The notes: a model not told the origin generated them from the letters alone. DNA of 64,000 nt from Cardinalis cardinalis (GCA_014549065.1 JACDOX010000009.1:1971310-2035309); one strand, 5' to 3'. Shown: positions 1 to 12,332, counted from the first letter of the stretch. Translations and numbers: made by a program.

Positions 1-24
1 GTGCAGAGNCGAGCGGGGCCGTGC

Positions 25-54
25 GGGGCGGGGCGGGCAGCGGGACGGGGTGGG
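25..54 (+). other. G-quadruplex-prone G-run cluster
   Basis: Six runs of three or four G occur within 30 bases, separated by loops of one to four bases (GGGGCGGGGCGGGCAGCGGG and onward). This fits the classical G3+N1-7 quadruplex pattern. It sits in the CpG island, where such motifs are common near transcription starts. Another G-rich stretch lies at about 134-182. Confidence 0.6.
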
Positions 55-315
55 CCAGAGGGACAGGGCAGCGCGGGACAGAGGAACGGGACGGGACGGG
101 ATGGAAGAAGACGGGATGGGATGGAACAAGACGGGGCGGTGCGGGCTGAGCGATGGGGCGGTGCGGGCAGCGGGGGGCGGCAGCGCCGCGTTCCGGCCCT
201 GCCCCGCCTGGCGCGACGCCGCCCAAACTGTGAGCGGGGAAAGCGGGTCTGGGAGAGAGCGAGTGCGGCCGGCAGAGCCACGGCTCGGACGGGAGGGCCC
301 GCGAGGAGCCGCCGG

Positions 316-445
316 NNNNNNNNNNNNNNNNNNNNNNNNNNNNNNNNNNNNNNNNNNNNNNNNNNNNNNNNNNNNNNNNNNNNNNNNNNNNNNNNNNNNN
401 NNNNNNNNNNNNNNNNNNNNNNNNNNNNNNNNNNNNNNNNNNNNN
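316..445. other. Assembly gap (130 Ns)
   Basis: This is a run of Ns in the CpG island. The sequence right after it is a 30-bp tandem repeat of very high GC, so the missing DNA may be more copies of that repeat. The true length is unknown. Confidence 0.95.
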
Positions 446-518
446 GCTGCTGCGGCCGGGGCCCGTGAGGGACAGGCTGCTGCGGCCGGGGCCCGTGAGG
501 GACAGGCTGCTGCGGCCG
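446..518. repeat. 30-bp GC-rich tandem repeat at gap edge
   Basis: Two identical 30-bp units lie at 446-475 and 476-505. Each begins GCTGCTGCGGCCGG and ends GTGAGGGACAG. A third partial unit follows (506-518) and then diverges. The period is a multiple of three, so a frame through it encodes a repeating decapeptide (AAAAGAREGQ). Nothing else shows that it is translated. The array starts at the edge of the N run, so its left end is unseen. Confidence 0.9.
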
Positions 519-649
519 CGGCGAGCTGGCAGCGCCGGGCGAGCCGCGGGGAGCTCGGCTCACACATACCCCTCGCTGCTCTGACGGTGCTGCAGAAAAC
601 CATGCAGCTATCTCATTATATGTCTTAAAAAAGAAAAATCTCTTCTGAA

Positions 650-670
650 AAACAAACAAACAAACAAACA
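650..670. repeat. (AAAC)n microsatellite
   Basis: About five copies of AAAC lie just outside the CpG island. Confidence 0.85.
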
Positions 671-3600
671 GCCTAGAATAGTTTCCCTTTTGCTTATTTC
701 GCTCGCTTCATTGCTTCTTCGCACTGATTAGTCCCAGCCTGCTCTGTAAACACGGTGTAACTTTATCTCTGTGCCACAATGGTAACTGAAAAGTTACACC
801 CGCTACCCCCAGCGCAGGGGAAGCGGATCTGGCATGGAATACCACACCGGGACAGAAGAATCCAAGGACCCGCCTCGCTTCTGGCCAACTTCTAGTCCAG
901 GCAGAGCAGGCAAGAAAGAGTAAAAAAAAGCTGAAGAGTAGGATGTAACACAACTAAAAGACTTCAGAGACCAATTCCCCAACTGCATTTCCAAACTAAT
1001 ATTAAAATGGGGCTTAAAAATAAATCCCAATAAAGATGGTGTAGGAATACAGCATAAAGTAAACCTGGTATGCAGAAATATTGCCCTTTGGGAAAGGCTG
1101 TTCTTTACAACTGAAGAAGAGGCCACCAGTTGGCATCCAGTAACACAAACCTGATCAAAACTGCTTTCAAACAACACTATGAAACCCATCCCTGATCAGC
1201 TCAGTCCTCTCAATTCTTTAGTTCACACTGCTGCTAGCACTGTANCCTATAACCAGAACTATACATAAGCACTAAAAAAATATGGAATATGCAATTTCTT
1301 AAGGAGGAAATGTGTGGGTGTATGCTTGCCCATTTATATCTATAATCAAGTTAATATAATATACACATAATCTCATGACAAGATATAGCATTGAAAACCA
1401 GTTTGTGCTACTCAATTTCCTTCTCTTCCACAGAAGAAAGAGAACAAGACCTCTTTCCTAATAAAACCAGCAAATGAAGCAGTTCAAATACATTGTAAAT
1501 ATCTTCCCTGTTCCTTCCCTTGCATCATCCCCTGCTTATTTTAAATACATCTCTTGACTAACTCAGTTTCTTTGCGTGAGTTAGTAGGATATTCTTCTCT
1601 CAATCTGTTTTCTCTGTCAAAACAGACCTTTTGTCCTCTGTTGACTATATGTGATGTGACTCATGAGTCTAGATTTTTTTATGTTCTTTTATGTATCCAC
1701 AAGCACAGTTAAACCCAAGAAAATGGTTGGAAAAGGGCAAATCAGAAATCAGAAGACATTAATTTTATTTCCAACCATATGTTTACAAAATGGCATTAGT
1801 TTAAATCTGTCAGCTGAACTGGTCACTTTGCATTATATCANTTGCAAATTACGCTTCAAACAAATAATATCATAATAGTTTATTCTCAGAGCGTAAATAA
1901 AACATGCATCATTCCTGCATGGAGACTAACAGGCATCAGACACCTCTGCTGGAATGTAATCACCACTTGTCCAAGCTGGTTGCTCCTATTGATGCTGAAT
2001 GAGAGTGGTCACACACACTTATTAGCTTTAATGTAATTGCCCAAGTTTTCCCACACAGTGTTTTTAGTGTGAAACCACACCTGTCAATACTGGCAAAGCC
2101 AGTGTCATCACACATTACTTTGCTTGTCTGATACAGCTCTTGTAAGCAGTTGAAATTTGGGTGCTGTGGCTTGATTGCTCCCTTTTGGATATGGCTCTCA
2201 CAAATAATTTGGAGAAAAAGAAAACCAGCAGGAATGTTTCAAGTACTCCTAACATCAAAAAAAAGGAAAACATATTGCTTTGTATGTATTAAAAAATATG
2301 ATAATTTTTTAAAATAATTTCATCAGCTCCTGTACTTTGGCAGTGAATATGAAATCAGGGAGGACTGCAGTTTGCATACACTCAACAGAGACTTAGGGCA
2401 TTATTCAGGCTGTCACCATAAGTGACTTTCATGTCACAAGTAATTCTCACTACAGACAGCACAAGCAGCCAGAGTCTGGCAGCTTGGACAGTAAATAAGC
2501 TGAATTGCTCGTTGCTCTCTTGAATTGAAACATCATGACAGGTACTCAAGTCTGTCTCAGGGCTCCACAAAGCAAATTTGCATATAGCTTTTATGGTTCA
2601 AGAATTAAAAGTCTGCAAAAATGCCACCCCTGTTGAGGGTGTTTAAACTTAGCAAAGCCCTTCTGGATGACCTGTGCTCCTCTCCCAGCTAAGTGACAGC
2701 ACAGGGTTTTTGCTGCACATGGTTCCCCCAGTGGCTGAGTGAGGCAAAGGAATGGCCAGCAGAGGGTGGGCAGCGTCTCACCAGGGCTGACCCTCGCAGG
2801 CAGAATGCCATGATCCAGAAAGAGCAAGCAGAGAAGTGGAGGAGATGGAGGAGTGCGAGGGAAGCATGGAGAGGGAGAGAGAGTTTTGAAAAAGGAATCT
2901 GAACAATGGGGCTGAAGAGGTGGTGGGATGGNAAAAGCAGAAAAGCAGAGTGCAGAACACTGATGGATGGCAGCAGTGTTCCTCCACAGGGAGGAGAGCC
3001 TAGAAGCCAGGCCAGAAGACAGGAATTAAGGTTATGCAAGAAAAATGTTCATGGTAGGCAGGGAGCACAATAATCCTATTGAAAAGGCCGTCATAGAGAC
3101 AGCTGACTACCTGACCAGCCTAAAGCTAGGCGGTAACCAGGAAGGAGTGGAATGGTGCAGAGCAGGGCAGAAAGGCTGAGATGGGATGCCTGGGCAGAAG
3201 TGGCTGATCAAGCAAATACAGGCCATTGGAAAACCTGTAAGTTGGAGACTTCAGCAAGAGACAAAGTTCTACTCCCTTTTGGGATAGAATGGAACTGCGA
3301 TGAAGGCAGAAAGTGCCCAAAGCACAGAAATATGTCTAAAAAATGGTAGATGGAAACAAAGCTAAGGGTGGAATTGCTTTTCTCCCCAGCTGGCACTTTC
3401 CAGCAGGACACGTTCTTGCAGATGTGTGACAGAGGGCTACACCAATGACTAGATGAAGACTGGACCTTAAGAACCAGCAGTCAGACTAAAGAAAAATAAA
3501 ATACTGTGACTGTGAGAGTCAAGACTACTGTCTGAAATGATGAAGTAAATCACAAAGATAAAGCAAATCCCTTATTCAATACTTTAAAAGTAGCTCTTGC

Positions 3601-3934
3601 TCATCTGTGGAAGCCAACACAGCAATAGCAACATTAATCATGTGTTAACAGAGGCAAGCAGGTACAAACACAGGTGTGTCCATATATGTGGTGTTTGCTT
3701 TCCCTGATTGCTTCCCTAAGTTTTGTTCCTTTCATAAAATTCTATTAAGGTGTACAGTATCTGGTGGAAGGGGAATAAAGAAGACAGAGCCAGACTCTTC
3801 TCAGTGACTCTTAATGAAAAGGCAAAAAGAAATGAGTATTGATTGAAATATAGGAAAATACATTTGGACACAGATTTTTTTCTTTTTGTTTTTTTGTGTG
3901 ATAGGGTTTGCTTTGTTGTATTTTTTTGTTTTAA
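671..3934. other. AT-rich non-coding stretch
   Basis: I recognise no gene or mobile element. An open frame at 803-1189 (-) has no recognisable domain and no codon character I would trust. From about 2690 to 3360 the plus strand is richer in purines and somewhat higher in GC. Single ambiguous bases lie at 1245, 1841 and 2932. Confidence 0.6.
2800..3050 (+). other. Purine-rich (G/A) tract
   Basis: The plus strand is dominated by A and G over about 250 bases, with many GAGGA, GGAGA and GAGAGAG words (densest at 2815-2890). It is neither a clean tandem repeat nor a recognised element. Open frames here on both strands probably reflect this skew rather than coding. Confidence 0.5.
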
Positions 3935-4093
3935 TGAGGGGTTGAGAGAGCCCTGGCACAGATTGCCCAGGGAGGTTTTAGAGTCTCAATCCTTAGAGAT
4001 AGTCAAAAGCCGTCTGAACATGGTCTTGAGTTACCAGCTTTAGGTGGCCTAGCTCTGAGCAGGTAACTGGAATAGCTCTAGAGGCTCCTTTTT
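3935..4093 (+). mobile_element. CR1 LINE 3'-end fragment
   Basis: The order of words matches the CR1 3' region: GAGAGCCCTGGCACAGATTG, then CCCAGGGAGGTTTTAGAGTC, then a diverged 'maximal distance from the consensus GTTCAAGGCC' segment, and finally a GGTCCCTTCC-like tail rewritten as GGCTCCTTTT. CR1 is the main avian non-LTR retrotransposon, and most copies are truncated at the 5' end. This one is short, old and without coding capacity. Confidence 0.85.
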
Positions 4094-5339
4094 ACCTCAA
4101 GCACTCTGTGAAATTAAAAATCATCCGATTCACATTGATATTTTAGGGAATCCATCTCTCCATTTTAATTTTCAGGGATTATGCATAATGACTTTTCAAA
4201 TTGTCAAAGAGAATAGCATTTAGCTCTTGTATTTAAACCCTGACCCATGTCTTTTAAGCATAGCTATGAACTGTCTACACTATAAATAGCTTTGTATATC
4301 ATAGTACTTCAACACAGTGCCTTTGGGAAAACAAACAGAAAAAAATGCTGGCATGGTTGTCAAGGTTAATAGACTAAACAGACCTTTCTTGATAAACAAG
4401 AATCTTTTAGCTTGTATCCAACAGTAACAACATTTTTTTTTTGGGAACTCTATGGAAAGCAATTGACTCTCTCTTACCTAATTCAGATTCAAATTCAAAT
4501 CCCAGTGAAGAATGTCAACAGCTTGTAACACCTTTACACAGCTAGTAACAAGAATTTTTAAGGAAACTTTTGGCCAAAAAACTCTGAATAAGCTGCTCCC
4601 TCTCAAATATGGCATAAAAGAGCAAGAGCTATTGCACTTTAACTACCCTCCATCCAAACTGTCCCATTCCATCCCGTCCAACTGAATAATTTCTTAACAA
4701 GGTTATTTATATGTGAAAATTATGATTAGCAACTAATTTTATTATTTTTTCCTATTAATTTTAGCTCTTGCATTGATTCTCCCATTGATTCTCCCATAGG
4801 GGTCATTCTAACTGTGGGCAACACCCTTCAAGCAGCATAAACTCAAATTTTCAGGAGTGTTACTGCCCTGAAAGAGCTACAGCATGGGTCTGAAGGCTGC
4901 CTTGTTCTTCTGGACATCAGCACATTTAGAAGAATGGGTCTTTTCCAGCTCTTCTCATTGCCACTGTAACTCTCTGAACACTGTGTGATGGCAACTGCAG
5001 TGTCTCAGCAGTTAAGAACAACTAAAACAGGACTCCACATTCTAACATCCAAATGTTTTATGAATATGATAGGACTGCCTCAGCAAGGAAGACTGAGAGC
5101 ATGCTAACCCAGAAGAGTTAAAAGCTTGCTCACAGCACCACATTGCCCAGACAGTTTCATGACAGGTTAAGTAATTCAGTTGGAGTTTCCCAGACTTATG
5201 CTTAAACATCCCTATTTTTGTGCTGGGGATAGGCAAGGAGTGGGTTGGCAGGGCCAGGACACAGTTTAGACCACTTCCCTCTCTTGAATGATGCCTTCCT
5301 TTCTTTTAAAAGCATCCCTCAAAAGAAATAGCATAGTTA

Positions 5340-5407
5340 AAGGGGTTTTTTGTTTGTTTGTTTAATTTTTGTAAAAGGGTTTTTTTGTTTTTTGCTTAAT
5401 TTTTGTA
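5340..5407. repeat. Diverged ~34-bp tandem duplication
   Basis: Two T-rich copies are adjacent, at about 5340-5373 and 5374-5407. Each begins with A-rich AAAGGG, runs through T/G-rich sequence and ends TTAATTTTTGTA. The first copy contains a (GTTT)n stretch. Confidence 0.7.
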
Positions 5408-5408
5408 T

Positions 5409-5613
5409 CAGCCGAAGTGATGGGCATCATCCCTGAACATGGTGCAGATTCAAAATTATCAAGGTACACTGCATTAACTTCCAGAAGACTTGGTATTTCT
5501 TTCCTGAATTTATTCATTTTACATCCAGCCACAAAATAAAAATCCATCTCCTTCCATAAAATTCCATGCATCACGTAGGATGCTTGTAATTCTCCTTTAC
5601 AGATGGTGTACAT
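5409..5613 (-). other. Possible minus-strand exon, unidentified
   Basis: On the minus strand an ATG lies directly after a usable 3' splice site (CCCTCTTTCAG/ATG, boundary at 5613/5614). The frame is open for over 65 codons, beginning MYTICKGELQASYVMHG and including EIPSLLEVNAVYLDNF. The last codons run into the T-rich duplication at 5340-5407, which reads as lysine-rich low complexity. I see no good donor and do not recognise the protein. It could be a terminal exon, a pseudogene piece or chance. Confidence 0.15.
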
Positions 5614-8600
5614 CTGAAAGAGGGTTGTTAAGTAAAATTTTATTCTGTGAGATTTAGTTTAGGTATATAATAAACCAGTGTCAACTAATTCAAGATGCAA
5701 TAATGAAAACACTTCCTTAAGATTAATGTCACATCTTAAATCTCAAAACCAAGCTTCAAATGAATGAATAATAAAATCTGAAACTATGCCCATGGAAGTA
5801 CAGGAATGCTATATAAATTTTATTTTTAAACATCAAAACTGCTTATCATTTGCAGATTGTTATTGGTTATTATGGTTACCATTCTCTAACACAATCCAAT
5901 CTGCCTGCACTTTTCTATTTCGGGATACAGCAGTGATAACATTAACAGCAGACTTAACTTCTCAACTTGCAAACATACATACATTAGGGGCACATGCTAT
6001 CTCCTGCTGCACTGAAAGATAACGTGAGTATGTTCTCACAGTGTCACCAAAATAACAAGCTCCTGATCTCCCTGTAGTCAAATGTTAAAAGTTCTAATCC
6101 AACTTGAATGTTTGAAAACATTTGTATTACAGATACATAATAAAAAGACCTGTTGTATTATAAATCCTCTGCATCACTGAGATATTGGAGAGGTGCTGTA
6201 AATGCTGTAAAGTTGCAAAATCTGCCCATAGGTGATTGTTCCCATGCGTGGGCAAGATTTTTATTTTTATTTTTTATATGTGATGTAGAGTCATGTGGAA
6301 CATTGCCTTCTTAAAGCCTTGTTGCAGTGAAACACACAGAACAGGGAGAGATATAGAAAGAACAATTCAACATGTTGTTGCTGGTCTAAGATGGTCACAG
6401 AAGTCACCTGCAGCAGAACGTGCTGCCAAACACTTCTGAAACAGCAATAACAGAGTTTTCAGGAGTTGGAAGAAAAAATTAATTCAACAATGATATTTTT
6501 ATAAAAGTAATACCTCAGTATTAAATAGGAGAAAATGTTTGCTTTCCTATATGTATTAATTGCAAGAAGAGAGATTAATATGCTTTTGGGCACAAGAATT
6601 TCAGTAAAAGAAACAACCTTCACAGAGAACACTTAATACCCTGAAGTAGAATATATAAAACTTACATAATGCTGTAGCAACAGCTTGTGCTTGCTATTTT
6701 TCCTTAAAAAATACATCTTTCCACTGAAAGGTTACTACTTGATAGTGTTAACCATACATTAATGCAATATTAAATAAAGAGGGGTTTTTAATCTCAGTGA
6801 AAAGCTTTCACCTCTCGCACTCAGCACTCGTCTGCCTCTGGGGGCACACTGAAATGTTTCAAGTGCCATGGGCAGCTCCATCATGGCCAGATGCTGATTG
6901 TCCAGAGCTGGAGACTGAGGAGTAACTTTGGCTTGTAGCTGTGCAGAGCAGCTAGCCCAGACTAGTGGGAATGTTACCCTCTGGCCACATCCCCATCCTG
7001 AAAACTGTGGTCCACCTACAGGTTGTCCTCTGGGACAATTGCTGTGCAGTTCCATACTCAGGACATTAACTTAGTGCCTGATAGTTCATGGAGGAGATGT
7101 CCAAGCCCTGTCCATTTAAAATGGTTTTGGCTTTTAAAACATCCAGCCATATCTCAAAATCACATTTACAGAAGTGTTTGTAAAACTTGTGCTATTGATA
7201 CCTCCAAATTCTGTTCCCATTTCAGAAAATAAAATGCATCTAACCAGGAGAACCACAACAGCAGGCCACAGGAGTCATTTTGGCTCACTGTGCCTTTGTT
7301 TATGCATTTTTAGCACAAGCCATCACCCCACAATTCAATTTAAATTATCGATTATCACCAAACATTGTGGTTTCTTTGGCCTCATTGCTTCTTCAAAGCT
7401 CAGTTCCCATTTCTCATTTTTCACTGTTTTTGAAGCCTCTAATATTTTTGATGTTTTGCACTCTTAAAATCTGGATTAATTACATTTAATTTGTGAGGGA
7501 CTAGCTTGTGCAATTTAATAAGCTCCACTGAAATAAGTTCTGGTGAAATGTGAAAGCTGGAAAACTTGTCTCTGCAGAAAGGACTGTTTATCTCTTGGGA
7601 CCCACTTGAGAGCTCAAAATAGGAATTAAGTGGAATTTAGGCAGCCTATGTTCTGCTGTAATGGCTCTGTCACCTATGAGGCTGGGTGTCACCCTGGCAC
7701 AACAGAAATGGACTTCAGTTTAAGGAGCAGGGGGGGCAGATGTGTAACCCTGGCCAGGAACTCGCAGTGTGCTGCAGTGAAAACACGGCCGGAGGAACCA
7801 GCACGTCAGCTAAGCAGAGACAGCAGGTTGCAATGCAAGGGATTAAATAAGTGCAGTAAGTTGCTGCTCACAGAGAATTAGTGCAATGTGTTACAACAAC
7901 ATGATCAGAACTGCCCTGATGAGATGCATCATGAAGGTAAGGTACTTTCAGTCAATCTTCCTTGTCCACTCAAATTAACAGGATCTTGTTAGCAGAAAGT
8001 AAGAAGGTGAATACTTGGCAGAGAGTAAGAAGGTGTAAAGTTCTTTCCATTTCTACATTGAAATGACTTTTTTTTTTCCTCAGTTATAATCTAGATATAA
8101 CTGTAAGATGTAAAAATGTGATTTTTCAATTGCATTTTTCTGTATTGCACATTTCTTCTCCTCCCTCTTGCCACAATTCCTGATCAGTATTCATAAAAAG
8201 AATGCTCTGAGCAGCCTGGTTCCCCCATGCTGACAGCACTGAAGGCTCATGCAGCTGAGCAAAGAGCATATCTCAAACTGCATTGCTGTGGGGCTCTCCT
8301 TCTCTGTCTGACACTGCAGGACTCTCGTTCTCCAAGAATGGCATTCAGCCATTTTCTACACCCTGACTAGAATTTTAAAGGTGAACCTGTTCCCGTGTTC
8401 CAGAAGTCATCCCCCAGTACCTTTTATAGCTTCAAATCTATGATACCAAGGTGCATTGGATGAATATTTCTGAAGTCACTGGGAAACTCCTCCTAAGTAC
8501 AAAATACTTGCTAGACATTTGATTTAACATGTGGGGAAAAGTCAATAATATAAGAATTCTAATCAAATCCATAATTGTTGATCTTAATATGGTAGCAATC

Positions 8601-9412
8601 TATAAAAAGACAATATTTTGAATTCCAAGATGCAAGAATTTTTCCTCTCCTAAATTCATAAACCTAAACTGTATATTGTGTTGTCCATTACATGAACAGA
8701 ATAATGGATTTACACTGAACCAGCATCAATGCAGAAAGTTGCTTTTAAAACTTGAGAAGGAAATTATTCTCTCAAGTAGTTCAGTTCTGAAACCTTAAAC
8801 TTCTCCTAAAATAAAATACTCCTGCCATTACAAGGCTGATTGCTTTGTTTATGTCTACACAAGTTCTAGGGAAGCTGGGAGATCATGTGAAATCAAAGTG
8901 ACAGAACCTGATCACATTTTTTGTGACAGAAAACATTCAGTCAGAAAACATGATGATGTCCTAGGAACTCACTGATTTACTCTGAATTTTGCAGGAAGTT
9001 ATCAAAGTGCTTCTTTTGAAAGCACCTTTTCCAGCATTCCACCATAGCATCAGCTATTCCAACTATTACGAAATCAAGCATAACCCTGTTTCTTACACAC
9101 CAAAGTGACCCTGTTTCCAAGACAAATTGGAAATAGAGATGAAAAACAGTATTTTAAAACTTCAAAAATTGCATTTTCCAGTGCCTCCCTCCATGCATTA
9201 ATTTAAAAGTTTAAAGAGAGGAAATATTGAAGAGATGATTCTTTCAAATAATATTATAGTTTCAAAATATGTGTTTCATTGTTAGCTCATAGAAATGACT
9301 TTATCACTTTACAAGAACAATAAAGTATATGCAAATGTGACACCAAGAAAACCAACCAGAACCTTTCAAATAAATATCAATCACTTAATATTGCTTAAAC
9401 AAATAGGAAAAT

Positions 9413-9476
9413 TGTAGAATCCTAGAATATTTTGTGTGGGAAGGGACCTTGAAAGGTCTTTTAGTGCACCTCCATT
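9413..9476 (-). mobile_element. CR1 LINE 3'-terminal relic
   Basis: GAATCCTAGAATATTTTGTG followed by GGAAGGGACCTTGAAAGGTC and TGCACCTCC is the inverse of the standard CR1 3' terminus (...GACCTTNNAAGGTCCCTTCC...ATTCTATGATTC). Only the last ~64 bp are recognisable. Confidence 0.85.
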
Positions 9477-9549
9477 TGTAAGGCTTTTAATAACAGAGAA
9501 AATTTTAAAGCCCAAATATATTTCAGCCACAGAGATTTTCAAGCAAACT

Positions 9550-9592
9550 CTTGAAGAGCAAACTCTTCAAGCTCACTCCTGTTGAAGTGAGC
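9550..9592. other. Two adjacent perfect small hairpins
   Basis: CTTGAAGAG (9550-9558) and CTCTTCAAG (9563-9571) form a 9-bp stem with a 4-base loop. The next bases, GCTCACT (9571-9577) and AGTGAGC (9586-9592), form a second 7-bp stem with an 8-base loop. No RNA family is recognised. Confidence 0.75.
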
Positions 9593-12332
9593 TGCTGAAC
9601 TGTGTACTTAAAACTGTGGGAATTTCACAGGAATGATAATACATACGTGGCTGAGGACTTTGTCAAACTGAGAAGATATCAAGGCAATTACTGCGTCTGT
9701 AAGTCAGTCTTTCTACAGGCATCCTCTGATCAGCACAAGCATACTCAAAGTTAAATTTGGCTTTTACACCTAGCAGGCCTTTAAAATTATATTTTTTTCT
9801 GATACCAATATTCTACCAATGCCATTAACTAGCCAGCTAGTAATTTTTAAATGATGAGTATTATAAATCATCAACTTGAGAGCATCCTTTCAGCAGCCTC
9901 AAAATATTCAGAAAAAAATAGATGTTTATATCCAGTAAAATACTTCAAAATGCAATGTATCATTAATGAGCTGAAGGAAAAAAGTTGTTTAGTGACAGGA
10001 GAAGTAATGAAGCTTGGGTTCCCACACACACCTCCACAATACTTTCAGCTCTCTCTCATTTTCCCTACACACCACATGCTCTGTACCCTCAGCTCCCCTC
10101 CCCTCCCTGAACTTCTCTTTTCATGAGCTGAACAGGAGTGAGCTCTGTTGCAGAGTTAAAGTTGTGCTCCTCGGCTGGATGGATGCTGCCTTCCAGATGC
10201 CAGGGGAGGCCAGAGAGTGCTCTACATCTCCCACACTGGCCCCTTGAGGAAAAGGTTTCAACAGCTCCTCCAGCCCCCAGGAAGTTCTGCTATAATCACT
10301 CAGTGCTTCTGAGACCTCTGCGAGGCTGGTTTAAATCGGCCACTGAAGTTCCTGAGAAGCACAACTAACAGATGGAAAGTGGGATTGCATACATCTTGTC
10401 TTAGGAAACAAACCTAAGAAATCAGAGCTGTTATACAAAGACTGTCCATGCACTTCAATACTCAGCAGCTTGTTTAAATATAAGCTGATGCCATGAGCAG
10501 CAAGGTAAACATTTAATCTGAAAATTTTCAAATTATCACTGTCACAGAGCATTGCTTGCAGTTATTAAGCAGTTACAGGCTTTTCTGTCATGTACATGCA
10601 GCACCAGTGGCACAAAAGAATTTGTAAAGAAATACTGCACTTGTAACAAAGGACTTTAGGGATCAGTGACAAAAATATTGCAAACGTTTATATATTCATA
10701 TGTAATTAGACAACCTATTTTCCAAATTCTGACATCCTCTGTATTTTGGCCCATAGCAAAAAAATTAATTAAAAAAGTAAAAAAAAAAAGAATCCCAGTG
10801 GTTTAATAGCCTATAAAATTGATATCTGAATGCAATTGAAGTTTCAAAGCACTTTACCTTCTGTCCTTTTACACCTTTTTTGTTTTTTTTTTTTTGTTTT
10901 TTTTTTTCTGTGGCAGCTCCACACCAGGGAAGTAAATAACAGAATTTGCCCTTTCAAGTTTATGAATTCCTAGGCCTGTTCACTGCTATTTGAAAACTGA
11001 ATAAAAAATATTAGCAGCAAACATATATTACACTGATGTCAAAAATGTAAATTTGGATAAACTGGAAAAAGGCAGGGTGCCTCTTCTCTGCATACAGGGT
11101 GAGGTAAGGAAAAAATGTTCTTATGCTTTCTGACAGTTACTGAAGTTTCCATACTTCAGAATTTCTATGTTACAGTGACTGTTGGTGGTGAAAATGTGTC
11201 AGTGGTTATGCAATAAGTAATCCTTTATTTCATCTTACTATAACATTTTAATTAACTTGAACACATCAGGGGTCAACATGTTCCAAGGGACATTATGTTA
11301 TCTGGAAATTTAGAAAAAATGTACCCATAAAGCAGTTACTGAATTTCTGGACAATTATACAATTTCAATCTACTTTTGATGCAACAACTGCCATTCAAAA
11401 CTATCATCAATAATAAATTTACTTAATTATTCATGCCAATAATATGAAAGTTCTCAAGCTATATATTTTCTTTAATCTTTCTGATTACTTTCCTCCTAGA
11501 TATTGAAACAATTCATTTTTTTTCAATTAGATATTATCTGAGGACCAGTACTGCTAAACAAAATGCTAATTTGCAAGCACAGCTTCCTGTAAAATGCTTT
11601 TGAACAAGAAGTGACTACAGCTAAAATTCACATTAGGAAAACAAAATAGCCTTCCCTTCATGACATATCTGGAGACTAGTGTAAAAACTGAGGAAACAGG
11701 ACTAGAATAGTCATCAGCTATCACTGGTTGACCAAATACTGAGGGATCCATGTACATGGCTGAATCCCTTTTACTGCTTTCCATCTGTGCTTCACTTCAC
11801 TCACCCTGCTTTTTTGCTGCTCCTCAGTCTACAAGGGCTGTACATGCACAGCACCACTCCCTGTGATCCCCTTACCCTGTCCAATGATAACTTCTTCCTC
11901 TAACAGGACCTCTATGATGATGCTAAATAGAATTTGGACTTCTCCACGATGGGATATGATTACTCTATAGACCAGACAAACATAGCTTCTCCTTAGTGAC
12001 ATTATTTGACAACCAGCAGACAGAAAGATGAAAATGCTGCAGGAAACGTACATTAGTTGTGCTAAGTTTCAACATCAGATTGGTTTTGTTGAGGAAAAGA
12101 GTATTTTCCAATTTGAGGATTTTTTAAAATTTTACAAAAACTTTTTCCCACCAAAAAAATTATGTCCTGATTTCTCCCCACCTATAATTGTATTTGGATT
12201 TTTAGAGAATCCCAACACATTTGGTTTATCAGAACTCTTAGTAATTGCTTGTATATCGATTAAAACATGAAGACTTAAGCTTTTTACTATATTAATTAGA
12301 TAAGAAAAGACTAAAGGCAGCTACAGCTATGG
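9593..12332. other. AT-rich non-coding stretch with homopolymer tracts
   Basis: No gene is recognised. A pyrimidine-rich patch lies at about 10040-10110. An A-rich tract lies at about 10757-10790 and a broken T-rich tract at about 10876-10908. A stretch ending in GTGAG/GTAAGG near 11100 is open upstream, but its acceptor is poor, so I do not call it an exon. Confidence 0.55.

Larger units (their letters stand above)
1..600. promoter_or_regulatory. CpG island, probable promoter/first-exon region
   Basis: The first 600 bases are extremely GC- and CpG-rich and change sharply at about 600-650 into ordinary AT-rich DNA. In birds such islands usually mark promoters and first exons of broadly expressed genes. 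Two forward frames stay open across most of it (from 1 and from 50), which is expected in GC-rich DNA and is weak evidence of coding. Donor-like GTGAG sites occur at about 229 and inside the 30-bp repeat. I cannot assign the transcribed strand or a gene: a plus-strand gene would run through the window, and a minus-strand gene would leave it on the left. The island is broken by Ns at 316-445. Confidence 0.75.
4094..9412. other. AT-rich non-coding stretch
   Basis: No recognisable gene, RNA or transposon, apart from the tandem duplication at 5340-5407 and the weak minus-strand exon candidate at 5409-5613, both listed separately. A slightly GC-richer patch at 7630-7880 has an open frame but no recognisable protein. 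A donor-like AAG/GTAAGG lies at about 7935 without a convincing exon. Confidence 0.55.

Noticed and set aside
803..1189. 128-codon minus-strand open frame
   Set aside because: No recognisable domain, codon use like translated AT-rich DNA, no splice or promoter context.
8955..9000. ATGATGA and CTGA words resembling C/D snoRNA boxes
   Set aside because: The spacing is too short for a normal C/D snoRNA and there is no terminal stem.
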